Assembly (NCBI RefSeq): GCF_040183065.1
Contig: NC_091127.1
Coordinates: forward strand, 24,116,891 to 24,180,890
Source of the DNA: Periplaneta americana
Taxonomy: Eukaryota; Arthropoda; Insecta; Blattodea; Blattidae
Length of the DNA: 64,000 bases
Direction: 5' to 3'
Shown here: positions 35,100 through 45,558 of the stretch, piece by piece
Position numbering within the stretch: the first letter of the stretch is position 1
Layout of the letters: every line of letters starts with the position of its first letter
Translations under genes and position numbers: made by a program
Notes under the pieces: model-generated
Databases searched by the model: none
Told to the model about the DNA's origin: nothing
What the model saw: the letters and a program-made list of their open reading frames with translations, nothing else

Positions 35100-35427
35100 C
35101 TCATTAAAATTAGAAGAACCAATAACAAAGCAATGCATAAAATTGTGTAAATAATAAGATATTAATTAGTCAAATGAAAAATGACAGGAACTGATCTTAG
35201 GAGTTCAAAAATCTAAATCATATTGTGGATGATGACAATATTATAGTCCGATGTCAGCTATGTTCCGCGCAAAAGAGTCGCGGCTTTCGAAAGTATGGAT
35301 GTTTGAATAGGTCACATATATCGCAAAGTGGATTAAAGTCATAAATTATATCAACTTGGGCCTATATTCAAATACATATAAATCAGGTTCAGGAAAGGTA
35401 CCATGTAACAGCTGCAGTGATTAACAG
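35100..35427. other. No recognisable feature
   Basis: AT-rich, nothing supported. Confidence 0.4.
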
Positions 35428-35430
35428 CAG

Positions 35431-35505
<75 letters not shown>
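35428..35505. repeat. (AAT)n microsatellite
   Basis: About 25 perfect AAT units. Confidence 0.97.
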
Positions 35506-35506
<1 letters not shown>

Positions 35507-36101
35507 GTAAACACAAGAAGCTAATATTTAAAGGATATATAAATTCTATTTATCTCACGAATAATTGTATATAATGTTTTTTCCACTCCAGCATTTTACG
35601 TAATAAAAATATATTACTTAATTTTAGATTATTTAATACCAGAACTGTTGAAAGGATACTTTTCTTTTGAGTTTTCTTTTGTTTGTTGCTATACGACTGT
35701 TGAACGAAGCGTATTTTCACTTACGTCTCTAGCGAAATAATGTCCCGTCGTCATAGCAACCAACAACATCACGGTATTAGTTATTTACGACATGAATATC
35801 GTAACGTTTCATATTGCAATACGAGATTGGAAAGTTGTCAAACGAGACCGTAGGGCAAGTTTGATAATGTGTCGAGTATTGTAATATAAAATTGCTATGA
35901 TTAGGCCCATATTGAACAAAATTTTGTCCACTTTGATAAAAAAATTAATTTTCTTATAATAGTAATTGTATTATTTTTATTGCTTTGAAAATATCTTTTG
36001 TGGAGAAGCGATTGTATTATTATTATTACTTTCTTCCTGCCAGAGGCGATTACTTTATGTTTGTTTGATTAGTTTTCAACACAATAGGTTTTTGTTTATA
36101 A
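35506..36101. other. No recognisable feature
   Basis: AT-rich with no supported frame. Confidence 0.4.
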
Positions 36102-36265
36102 ATGAAAAGAGGAAAAATAAACATTTTAAAAATGAAATCTGCAATTGAATGTTTAGTACCATCGAAATCTCGCGTAAGATACGAAGTGGAATATAAAAAA
36201 TTTGAAGATTGGTGTTCCAAGAAAAATGTTGAAAGTGTGTCGAACATAGTTGGTTATTTTAGGAC
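36102..36265 (+). pseudogene. Tyrosine-recombinase N-terminal fragment (Crypton-like)
   Basis: Reads KSAIECLVPSKSRVRYEVEY, KKFEDWCSKKNVESVSN, IVGYFRTL. This resembles the core-binding N-terminal domain of Crypton-type tyrosine recombinases and related domesticated proteins, in which a P-x-K-S-x-x-R-Y-x-x-x-Y-x-x-F-x-x-W pattern starts the domain. The catalytic domain is missing: at about 36266 the sequence changes into the 3' end of a SINE, which supplies the last few codons and the stop. Confidence 0.65.
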
Positions 36266-36425
36266 GCTTCATCAACTGCTATGATTATATCTAGCGCCTG
36301 AGAGAGATGGTGATAATGCTAGCGAGATGAGTCCAGGGTCCAACGCTGAAAATTACCCAGCATTTGCTCTTACTTAATGAGTTGAGGGAAAACCCCGGAA
36401 AAAAACCTTATTAAATGTGAAGCAC
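36266..36425 (-). mobile_element. SINE family C, head missing
   Basis: Minus-strand match to the body of the copy at 33641-33892: CCGGGGTTTTCCCTCAACTC, GCTGGGTAATTTTC, GGACTCATCTCGCTAGC and a degraded GTTGAT end. The tRNA-like head is absent. Confidence 0.82.
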
Positions 36426-36489
36426 AGGAACGCCATTTCATAATTTCAATTAAGAAACACGCCAAACGAATTATCTTTGCACCAAAAAA

Positions 36490-37445
36490 ACGGATGCTTC
36501 CTGGACCAAGTTATCGTATTTTATAATTGTTTGAATGCAACAGAAGTCAGAAGTCTTGCTAAACATGTTATTGCTGTAGCACTACGAAATGCCACTGAAC
36601 GAATATTTCACACTTTTATCACAGCCAATGTTGCGCTATACACCAATTTTCGGCAATCTAATGTAAAAACTACCTACAAATATTTGGAAAGTTTCAGAGA
36701 AAATACACAAATTCAATCTTCTAACACGATTTTTTTGTTTTTAAATTAATTTGCTGGGAGACATCGTTAGATATAGGCCACTCTTACACTAAACCTGGAG
36801 TAATTTAAGCTTATTAATCAAATATGATTCTACTTACTGTTTTTATATGCTCATCTGTATGTAATTTCTATTTTATACATATTTCATTGTTATTTTCCAT
36901 CCAAAGATCATTAAGAACGCTGAATATTACTTGATATCTCCTATTTTCTTCAAATAGTGTTTATAACTTATGCCATGTTAATTTTCATTTGTTTTCATAA
37001 GTTAACAATGATGCACATTGGGAGCAACATATAAGAAATTATTTTCCTACACAATCCACGCTATATTCACGTTGTTTTGAAATGATTAATCGAAGATGGT
37101 TTGCTTATTTTTTATTACACGCACATTTGTATGTAATTTCTATTCCATACGTTTTTTTCTAACCCAAGATCATTAAGAATGGTGAATATTATTCATGGTT
37201 GTTTCCTGTATTTCTTAAAATAATGTTATGTGGCATGTTAGTTTTTATTTGTCGTTATTTATGTAAAAATGATGCGCCAAAAAATAAAAAAATAATAATA
37301 ATTTCGTACTCACTCCACATCCTATATTCACATTTGTTTTTCAGTGATTTATTAAAGAATGTACCGTTATTTAAAAGACTAATTTAGAAACATGTTACAT
37401 AAATCATCCTTGTGCCTAAAGAGAATGCTCCCTGGACCAAATTAT
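36490..37445. repeat. Diverged duplications
   Basis: TGTATGTAATTTCTATT with following AAGATCATTAAGAA recurs about 274 bp apart (from 36856 and 37130). CTCCCTGGACCAAATTATCG at 37427 nearly repeats CTTCCTGGACCAAGTTATCG at 36496. No coding function is recognised. Confidence 0.7.
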
Positions 37446-37734
37446 CGTATTTTGCAGTGGTCGTCAGTACTAGCTGAAATGGGTAATAATAGCATAATAT
37501 AATATAATTATGATGTACGTAGCAAGATCTATTATTCAGTTGATAGGATATTTTATGAGGTTGTCATGACTGAGATATCTATTGTCAATTGCTTTTATTC
37601 GTCAGAAGGCCTTGACTGACGAGTATATAAGGACTGGCGCTCTTAGTGGTGGAGGTCCGGGTTTGGGATGGCTCACAAGCAACAAGTCATACTAAATATG
37701 TTTAGGATTAGTGTAAAACTGGCCTATGTCTCTC

Positions 37735-37869
37735 ACCCGAAATGGCGTACCTGTGTTTCACAATTACCAAAACCTTAACCAGGTAACTTGCCTCTAACAG
37801 AATTTGAACCCGGGCCACCTGTTTTCGCGGTAGGACGCGCTAATCTTTACTCTACAGGTGTGGACGTTA
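37735..37869 (-). mobile_element. Old SINE, family C, upstream of receptor exon
   Basis: Minus strand: GTCCACACCTGTAGAG, TTAGCGCGTCCTACCGCGAA, AGGTGGCCCGGGTTC, TTACCTGGTTAAGG. It is diverged from the 33.6-kb copy and lies about 130 bp upstream of the likely splice acceptor of the receptor exon, so it is probably intronic or promoter-proximal. Confidence 0.82.
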
Positions 37870-37984
37870 GGGAAATAGAGATTCTACTTAAAATAATACG
37901 AGAAAAGAGATTTCCTTTAGGTCTTTCCTTTTAGAATGAAAGAATGAAGTTGCTCCAACATTTATTGAATTCCTGTTACAATAT

Positions 37985-38000
37985 CTGCATTTCTTTTCAG
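37985..38000 (+). promoter_or_regulatory. Likely splice acceptor of receptor exon
   Basis: TTTCTTTTCAG (37990-38000) is a pyrimidine tract plus AG. If used, the exon starts at 38001. Transcription instead starting nearby cannot be excluded. Confidence 0.6.
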
Positions 38001-38118
38001 ATGCATTAAAACACACTGGAATGGGGGTGTGAGTCCGTGCCACCAAGTACCAAGCATCTTGTTCGAAACATGAGCAGCTCTGGCGTCTGAAATGCTGAGT
38101 GACCGCTCTGAGCGGTGA
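38001..38118 (+). other. Three short upstream ORFs in the receptor 5' leader
   Basis: ATG-CAT-TAA at 38001-38009, a 6-codon ORF at 38070-38090 (MSSSGV) and an 8-codon ORF at 38092-38118 (MLSDRSER). The last ends 13 nt before the main ATG at 38132. Such ORFs commonly lower translation of receptor mRNAs; an effect here is inferred. Confidence 0.55.
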
Positions 38119-38131
38119 AAAGACGGGAACA

Positions 38132-39029
38132 ATGTTAAGTGGGATGGCGACGCTGTCCGAGCAGCTAGGCAACTCGCAGCACACCGCCACGTCACCGGGG
38201 CACAACGACACAACTCCGGACGTCGTGAACGGAGTAGCCCCTTGGACGCAGCTGCTGCCCGCCATCCTCAAGGGACTGGTGATGGGCACCATCATCGTGG
38301 CCGCCGTTCTGGGCAACGCCCTCGTCATCATCAGCGTGGTGAGGCACCGAAAACTCCGCATCATCACCAACTACTACGTGGTGTCCCTGGCCCTTGCGGA
38401 CTTACTTGTAGCCCTTTGCGCTATGACCTTCAACGCCAGCGTTGAACTCACTGGAGGCACCTGGCTGTTCGGATATGTCATGTGCGACGTGTGGAACTCT
38501 CTAGACGTGTACTTCTCCACGGCGTCCATCTTGCATCTGTGTTGCATCAGTGTGGACCGCTACTACGCCATCGTCAGGCCTCTGGAGTACCCGATCACCA
38601 TGACGCATCGCACTGTGTGCTTCATGATCGCCAACGTGTGGATGCTTCCCGCCCTGATCTCCTTTACCCCCATCTTCCTGGGCTGGTACACGACGCCGGA
38701 GCACCAGGAATACAGAAAAGCTCACCCACACGTGTGTGTTTTCGAGGTGAACATCTACTACATGATGATATCTTCGGGTGTGTCCTTCTGGATCCCGGGC
38801 GTTGTCATGGTTACCATGTACTACAGGATTTACAAGGAAGCTGTACGGCAGCGCAAGGCTCTGTCGAGGACTTCCAGCAATATCTTGCTCAACAGCATTC
38901 ACCAGCACCATACCAGCCACCACCACCACCACAGCCACTATCTGCACCCCAGCGATGGCGACATAAGGGTGCCGGACAGCAGACAGTCGTCCACTTACGG
39001 CAAGAAGGCCACGGAGCTCAACATGAACG
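38132..39029 (+). CDS. OctbetaR: Beta-adrenergic-like octopamine receptor, 5' coding exon (TM1-TM5)
   Basis: Class A amine GPCR that in insects binds octopamine and usually raises cAMP through Gs at the plasma membrane. 299 full codons plus one base end at donor G|GTAAGC (39029/39030). Start ATG 38132 has A at -3; an in-frame TGA at 38096-38098 blocks extension; ATG 38144 is an alternative. There is an N-terminal sequon N25-D-T. TM1 is about 45-70 with GN..V; TM2 81-104 with LALAD (D90); TM3 117-140 with C118 and the amine-binding aspartate D125; DRY 142-144; TM4 about 163-183 with W170; ECL2 cysteine C202; TM5 207-231 with S214, S215, S218 and P222. The third loop has [10 protein letters not shown] and a His-rich run. 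TM6 and TM7 are on exons outside the window. [15 protein letters not shown] loops point to the Octbeta2/3 group; subtype uncertain. Markedly GC-rich against its AT-rich surroundings. Confidence 0.93.
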
Positions 39030-40609
39030 GTAAGCTGCTCATTTCTAATTAATTTCAGGTTTAGGCACTAATAACAACATATTTTGCTACTTCATACAAA
39101 GAGCGTTCAGGATGTGTCCTGATTTATTGACATATGATGTATATATATTTACATTACAGCACTTCTTTACATGTAATGGTGCACCTCATATTTTTTGTAG
39201 CCTATCCGGTGCTACCATTAAATATTACTACATTAACACGTTATTAGCAGTACACGTCTACAAAAATACTCGAATTTACACTATGTACCTTTTTATTACT
39301 CGGTCTAATCTTCCCTTCAATATTTATTCTACATTTCCTTTGCTATTTTCTATTTGCTCACTAATCCTAATATCTGTAATATTATCAACCCCCCCTTTTT
39401 TTCTCTAATATTCACTAAAATCTCAATGTAACTTTTTTCTATACATTATCATATTGTTCATTTACTCTATTTTTTTTTTCATGTACCTCTTCTCCTATCT
39501 TTCTCTTATATTCATTTACTGTTGCAATGTTCAAATGTTAGTACTACTTGCTTGCTCTCACTTACTCAATTCTCTTAACACTTTTCACCATTATTATTCA
39601 CTCTTCCTATTTGCACTCACTTTCACTTTCTCACTACTCTATTAACACCAATTCCTTTCTCACTATTCTCACTTCCTATAAATACTAATATTATTTCTCT
39701 ACCCATTCTACCTCCATGCCCCCCAAGTGCCTTCATGGCATGTTACGGGGATACCTTTACCTTACCTTTACCCATTTGATTCTACACTTCCTATCTCCCT
39801 CACACTTCTCGATCTTTTTCCAGTTCCACTTTAGTTGCGCTTCTTGATCACATCCCTACATTTTTTAATCTTATCTAATACCTCTGCAATTTTAATATCA
39901 AAATCCTTAGTTTTCGCAGGTTATGACCTTTCTTTACTGTTCATCTCAGCCTTATTTCTATCTCTGTCTTTCTTCCACTCTGAGAGGTGACTCGGCGGTA
40001 GTCGTGAATCCTATGCTGACAAGTGGGCCATCCTACCTCAGACTTGAAAGAGTCAGATCCCTTTCCCAGGCGAGTACCTGGTAAACCTCAAGGTCTGAAG
40101 CTCTAAGCTCTTAAATCTTATATCATCATCGGAGATACTATACCCAAGAGTTCATTGCAGCATATTTTTAACTATTGCAGATGATAGATGAACTAAGAGG
40201 GATGTGGAGAATGTTGATGAAATGAAAGAGCAAAATCGGAGTACCCCGAGAAAAACACGCTAAGATTTATCAAAGTTTTTATTGTTAAGACTGTCAGTAT
40301 TATCAAATAATGTAATAAACACAAATATGCTGTTTTTATATAATAGATGAACGTGTTCGGTTCAACTGAACCATTATCAGATCATTAATAGACCTACAAA
40401 AACTTAAATTATAACAAACAGTGAAGACATAGGTCTTAAATATGAAGTAGACCTGAATATATGATGGATTATAATGGTACATATGAAATTACAAGTAGAA
40501 TGAGTTAAAAGGTTAAAATAATGCCAATGCCAATATATGAAAAAAAAAATGTCAAAATATGATTAATCATTCTAATCTGTATAAGGTAGAACTGTGTAGA
40601 GAAAGGTAG
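39030..40609 (+). other. Intron of the receptor gene
   Basis: Follows the GTAAGC donor. If retained, translation adds only KLLISN before a stop at 39050-39052. The 39100-39900 stretch is rich in C/T. No downstream receptor exon encoding the TM6 CWLPFF-type motif was seen to the end of the window on either strand. Confidence 0.7.
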
Positions 40610-40973
40610 TACAGTGGACTCTCCTAAGTTCGACAGAACAGAATTGAAAGTTCTGTCCAATAAGGGTAGTGGGTGTGGCAGGTGAAATGAATACAAATTC
40701 TTATTGGTTATCCATCAACGAATACAGTACTGTACTTGCATTTCCTGCCCGCCCCGAGACTTGTGTATGCGCTTCTAGTACCACAGTGGGTTTCGACAGT
40801 TCCGTCTCACAAACGGCACAATTCTCAAATAGGAAAAGAAGAGTTCATTAATTTAAAATCAGTGATTAAATATGGATGTCCTAATCAATAAAGTATTCTG
40901 TTTTCCTTTACCAAAAGTATCACTACAAGACACAGAACCAATTAACATTCAAATGGCAAACCCATTTCTTAGT

Positions 40974-41179
40974 ATATATTATTTTAATGTACCGAAGTAC
41001 ATATGATATTTCCATGCAGATATTCTGCGTCATCATACGATGAAAGAGTAATGGAACGGAGAAAAATTCTCTCCGGCGCCGGAATTTGAACCCGGGTTTT
41101 CAGCTCTACGTGCTGACGCTTTATCCACTAAGCCACACCGGATACCCACCCCGGCGTCGGACAGAATCGTTTCAGATTA
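40974..41179 (-). mobile_element. SINE family A, minus copy (3' part)
   Basis: Minus strand: tRNA-like head CCGGTGTGGCTTAGTGGATA, GCACGTAGAGCTGAAAACCC, GGGTTCAAATTCC, then GGAGAGAATTTTTCTCCGTT, ATGATGACGCAGAATATCTG and a TATAT-type tail at 40974. Its 5' end continues at 43249-43277, beyond a LINE insertion flanked by ATTA. CCATTTCTTAGT lies just outside at 40962-40973. Confidence 0.87.
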
Positions 41180-41665
41180 TTCATTCATTCATTCATTTAT
41201 TTTATTCCATAGATCTTACATGAGCAATGAAGCTTTAAGATGTGGAACATGTCAACATTTTACAATTACAATTTTTACAAATTTTTATAGTTCTACAGTT
41301 TAGTAATTTTCTACAATTTTTACAATTTTGTACAATTTTTTTACATTTTTTTACATTTTTTTTACATTTTGGCGAGATGTAGTGAGATGAGATGAGGTCC
41401 GAGGATTCGCCAAAATATTACCCGGCATTTGCCTTTTCGGTGGGGGAAACCTCGGAAAAACCCAACCAGGTAATCAGATCAAAGGGGGTAATCAAATCAA
41501 AGGGGTTGATGCCAAGGACTCGCCATAGACCATCCGGCTTCAGTCCCACGGCTGGGGAAAACCTTCGAAGAAACCAAATTCCAAAGGGGGATCCAACCCA
41601 AGCCCGAACGCAGCTCTGGATCAGCAGCCCAGCGAGTCTGCCGACTGAGCTACATCGATGGCTCT
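41180..41665 (-). mobile_element. SINE family B with tRNA-like head and (ATTC)n tail
   Basis: Minus strand: head GATGTAGCTCAGTCGGCAGA (A-box) and a B-box-like GGGTTGGATCCCC, then CCCCTTTGATTTGATTACC, GGTTGGGTTTTTCCGAGG, CGAATCCTCGGACCTCAT, and the end CATTGCTCATGTAAGATCTA with (AATG)n. Same family as 9216-9595. It sits between the split SINE and a LINE 3' region. Confidence 0.85.
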
Positions 41666-41689
41666 ACTAAAAGTATACAATATATAGCC

Positions 41690-42430
41690 AATCAGATCAT
41701 TAAATTTACAAACGCAAACGATCATTCATAAGTTGAGCTATATTATAATATAAAACTATTTAATTAAATTTAAGGCATAAACAATTCAACCAGTTGTGAT
41801 ATACAGAAATTGATAATACATATCATGCAAACTACTTCAAATTACAAACACAAACAATTTATCAGTAGAGCTATATAGATTACTATTGAATTTAAAGCAT
41901 ATACAATTCATCGGCCAAAACTATACAAATATATACAATACAAAGTAGCATACTTTCATTAAGCTATACAAATTTGTGCAATTAATATCAAGTAGATTAA
42001 TTCAATTTATAATCATAAACAATTCATCAGTTGAGCTATACATATTACTATTCAATTTACAGTAGGTCTATATACAATTCATCAGTAGAGCTACACAGAC
42101 TAGTAATCATTTTAAGAACATATACAATTCATCAGCCAAACTATACAAACATATACAATTAAATTAGTTCAATTTACAAACTTATTTTCGTTAAGCTATA
42201 CAATTCATATGAAGTAGATTTATTCAATTTATAAGCTTAAACAATTCATCAGTTGACCTATACAGTATACTATTCAATTTACAGTACATACAATTCATCA
42301 GTTATGCTAAACAAAAAATACAATACATAGTAAACAGATTAAGTCAATATAAAAACATATTTTAGTTGAGCTATATAAAATTGTACATGTCATTTAAGTA
42401 GAATAATTCAATTCACAAGCATAAACAATT
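41690..42430 (-). repeat. Degenerate tandem repeat derived from the LINE ORF 3' end
   Basis: Nine or so variants of CAATTCATCAGTTGAGCTAT at irregular 50-120-bp steps (for example about 41790, 41857, 41908, 42018, 42076, 42126, 42241, 42292). On the minus strand the motif is that of the last codons of the adjacent LINE frame (YTIDELF, at 42415-42440), so the 3' UTR looks built from repeated duplications of the coding end. Confidence 0.75.
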
Positions 42431-43248
42431 CATCAATTGTGTAGAAGGTATGAGTATGTAGAAATTTGGTTAATTCTTTTCTGAACCTTTTCTCGTTGTT
42501 CTTCAAATCTTTAAGATAATTAGGCAGTGCATTGAAGACTGTTATACATGAATAGCGAACTCCTTTTTTAAAACAGCTTAGACTAACAGAGGGTAGATGA
42601 AGATCTGATTTATGTCTTGTATTAAAATGATGAATGTCTTGATTAGTACTGAATTTATCTTGGTTCTTAATATACAGCATCATTAGGGAAAGAATGTATT
42701 CACAAGGTAAAGTCAGGATTTCTAAGTTTCGGAAAATATTTTTACATGAGGTCCTTTTATGCACAACGGCCATTATTCTTATAGCTTTCTTTTGTAAAAC
42801 AAAAACGTGTTTAGCTTCAGACGAGTTACCCCAGAATATTAATCCATATTTCATTACAGAGTGAAAATATGCAAAGTATGACATTTTAAGTAAGTTTATA
42901 TCACCAATAGTAGATAAGGATCTTAATGCATAACAGGCAGAGCTCAATTTACGAGTAATACATTCTATATGCGTTTTCCAGTTCAAGTGATTATCCAATT
43001 CTAAACCAAGAAACTTTGTGCTTATAGATTCTTTGAGATGAGTTCCATTTAATCGAATACTGTAGGAAACCTGAGCACTATTGTGTGTACTAAATTTGAC
43101 TGCACTGGTTTTATCAACATTAAGTGCTAGTTTATTTGCATGGAACCATTCATTCATTAGATTCAGCACTGTATTAGAAGTGTTTATAAAATGATCGTAT
43201 TGTTTGCTTGAAATAATTACACTTGTATCATCTGCAAATAAAATCACA
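42408..43248 (-). CDS. LINE reverse transcriptase C-terminal half, 5'-truncated
   Basis: About 280 open codons from FADDTSVIISS (RT motif C) through LGLELDNHLNWKTHIE, SVMKYGLIFWG, VLQKKAIRIM, FNTRHKSDL and KKGVRYSCITVFNALPNYLK to the stop at 42408. This is the C-terminal layout of Jockey/CR1-type LINEs. Motifs 1, A and B and the endonuclease are missing; the copy starts only a few bases before FADD. The frame is intact, so insertion may be recent. ATTA at 41176-41179 and 43249-43252 may be its target duplication. Confidence 0.85.
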
Positions 43249-43318
43249 ATTAAGTTCCAACTCTTGGGTTCTCTCTAAAGGGCGGCCACTAGAGGGAACC
43301 CAAGAGTTGGAACTTAAT
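43249..43318. repeat. 29-bp-arm hairpin at head-to-head SINE junction
   Basis: Arms 43249-43277 and 43290-43318 match at 28 of 29 positions with a 12-nt loop (AAGGGCGGCCAC). The arms are the 5' ends of two family A SINEs in opposite orientation. Confidence 0.92.
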
Positions 43319-43458
43319 CTGAAACGATTCTGTCCGACGCCGGGGTGGGTATCCGGTGTGGCTTAGTGGATAAAGCGTCAGCACGTAGAGCTGGAAACCC
43401 GGGTTCAAATCCCGGCGCCGGAGAGAATTTTTCTCCGTTCCATTACTCTTTCATCGTA
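43290..43458 (+). mobile_element. SINE family A, plus copy, 3'-truncated
   Basis: Head CCGGTGTGGCTTAGTGGATA, GGGTTCAAATCCC, then GGAGAGAATTTTTCTCCGTT, ending abruptly at TTTCATCGTA. It is followed immediately by CCATTTCTTAGT (43459-43470), the same 12 bp found at 40962-40973. Confidence 0.88.
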
Positions 43459-43564
43459 CCATTTCTTAGTGCCCATATAGGGGCGTGTCTAATTCTCCTA
43501 CGTAAGCAGTCGAACTATAGGATGTCGAACTTGATTTCTGTCGAACTTAAGAGCTTCCACTGTA

Positions 43565-44269
43565 TATAACAGCGTCTAGGAACAGGTAGTTATTAAAATC
43601 CATGTAGATGTAAAAATTATGTAAGTAACATGAAGGCTGCATTTACAAAATATTAGTTCGGTGTGCCGGTGCAAATTGATGGTGTAACGAACGGAAGTTA
43701 AAATACAGCTTAATGCGTAGAGCCAGAGTGCTGCATTGGAGTTAATTCGCTCGCTTGAACTCGGTCGAGTGTCGCACCCTCGAGTGAGATACGATCGGTC
43801 GTGATACGCTCGTAATAAATAGAAGTACAGTACAAGGTCATCTCACCGACATGTCTTGTCTTGTATGGAAGGCGACAGATAAGATACACATATGTTTTGC
43901 TCACAAGGTAAAAATAAGGCTTTATTTTCTGCATTTATGACAAACGTCTAATGGAACAGTCAATGGAACGTACCAAAAGAGGAACATGAAGTTATAAATA
44001 AAATAGTATGAAAAACTTTGATATACAGTTATTATTGCTAATTGATAATTATTCAATATTTGATTTACCACATATATAATATAATAGGTCCATACATAGT
44101 GTTCCGCCTATATACTGCGACAATGTAGAAACGTTTTACAAAATATTATTGATATAGCAGTAGATTAATAGCAATATTAGTACAGAGATAACGTCACAGA
44201 AAATATAATAAAACGAATAATCATGCTGCACAACTGTTACAGACGCAAAGATTGATACACTAATTATTA
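43565..44269. other. No recognisable feature
   Basis: AT-rich, nothing supported. Confidence 0.4.
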
Positions 44270-44282
44270 GAGATTATTATTA

Positions 44283-44325
<43 letters not shown>

Positions 44326-44326
44326 T
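44270..44326. repeat. (ATT)n microsatellite
   Basis: About 18 ATT units. Confidence 0.96.
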
Positions 44327-44329
44327 AGA

Positions 44330-45543
44330 AAACTTGATGCAGGTCTTGCATTATCGTGATTGTGTTCTCCGTTTATAATAATTGCATTTACATCCAATAA
44401 CATCTACCAGATGTGACAAAAACAAAACCACTCCTGTGTGGGGGGGAGGACATTTACCTACAGCATTTATATTACATTTTAAAGCAAGTTTTGTAGTTGT
44501 ACTATCGAGAGGTTAGTTAAACACTGCAAAGTTTTGAAATGATAAACACCTATGATGTTACTACACAGTTCATCACTGTAACAAGAACGAATGTCTAACC
44601 CTCCGCTTATACCGTTCGAGGATTTATCGCTCGTGACAATTTTACCCATCATGCATGTGCGCTACCTATCGGATTATGCTATGAACTACTTGGCGCTCGA
44701 GAGAAAACGTCCGATGCAGACATCTGAGAGAGAGAATGCGTAACGTTCGTAACATCTGAGGTCTTGTGGTGGAGATGATACGGGAGAAGAATATATCCGA
44801 TGTTGTAGAAAGACCAGCAACATATTTGTGTTTATCACATTGTTATTTAACAAGTCTGACGGTCTTAACAATAAAAACTTTGATAGTTTGTACAGCTTAT
44901 CGGACCCAACATGGTTTTCAACTCTATAAGTTTGATTTTTCCATCACAAATTTTATTAAGACAGTAGAAGACCAGTATGCTAGATCTGATTTGTAGACAG
45001 TTGTCGACTTATTTCAGGTCAGAACCTCTTTCTCCAGTACATGTGAGTGCACAGTTGTCTGTCTGGTTATGTTTTACCACTTTTTAATTTATTTTTCAAG
45101 TTTCGTTTGTGATATATTGTGTAATAACTTTGTTCCAACACTTCTTACTCCTCATAGTGTATCATTCGTTATGCGCTGACATACAATTAGACGCAAGCGC
45201 TGGCGATGGGGCTGGAATGCCTCACTGTTGCGCTGTTACGCACGCCTGAGGGAACAATGGGTGGAATTATGTGCCACATTCATAAAATTGCTCCGACGGG
45301 GCTCACGATACAAGTTGTGAATATTCTTCCCTTAAGCTCTATCTCGCACGTCTAAAAATTGGTTGTTGAATGCAATGTGTGTAGTCGACATGGGTTCGTG
45401 TTTCTGGCAGGGTGGAAAGTTCAAGCAATCATTTTGAATAGTCGTATATAGGAAACAACAACGGCATATGGAATTGAACGTCTTCGCATAACAGTTTGTG
45501 TTTCCACATTACGAGTACGTTCAGTTGTAACTTAATTTGAGAC
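44330..45543. other. No recognisable feature
   Basis: No supported frame, TIR or tRNA-like segment. Confidence 0.4.
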
Positions 45544-45558
45544 TTCGAGACAGAATTC

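Larger units (their letters stand above)
40612..43562. mobile_element. TA-flanked TIR transposon (pogo/mariner type), outer shell of a nest
   Basis: Left end CAGTGGACTCTCCTAAGTTC; right end inverted CAGTGGAAGCTCTTAAGTTC; both continue GACAGAA and carry further GTTCGACA-type copies. TA lies at 40610-40611 and 43563-43564. Removing the inner insertion (40974-43470) leaves about 450 bp of non-coding transposon. Confidence 0.85.

Noticed and set aside
38099..38131. Upstream GTG as the receptor start
   Set aside because: A non-ATG start directly after an in-frame stop is not credible when a well-placed ATG lies at 38132.
38242..39033. Overlapping long frames in other phases and on the opposite strand of the receptor exon
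   Set aside because: They are shadows of a GC-rich exon; only the frame from 38132 shows GPCR motifs.
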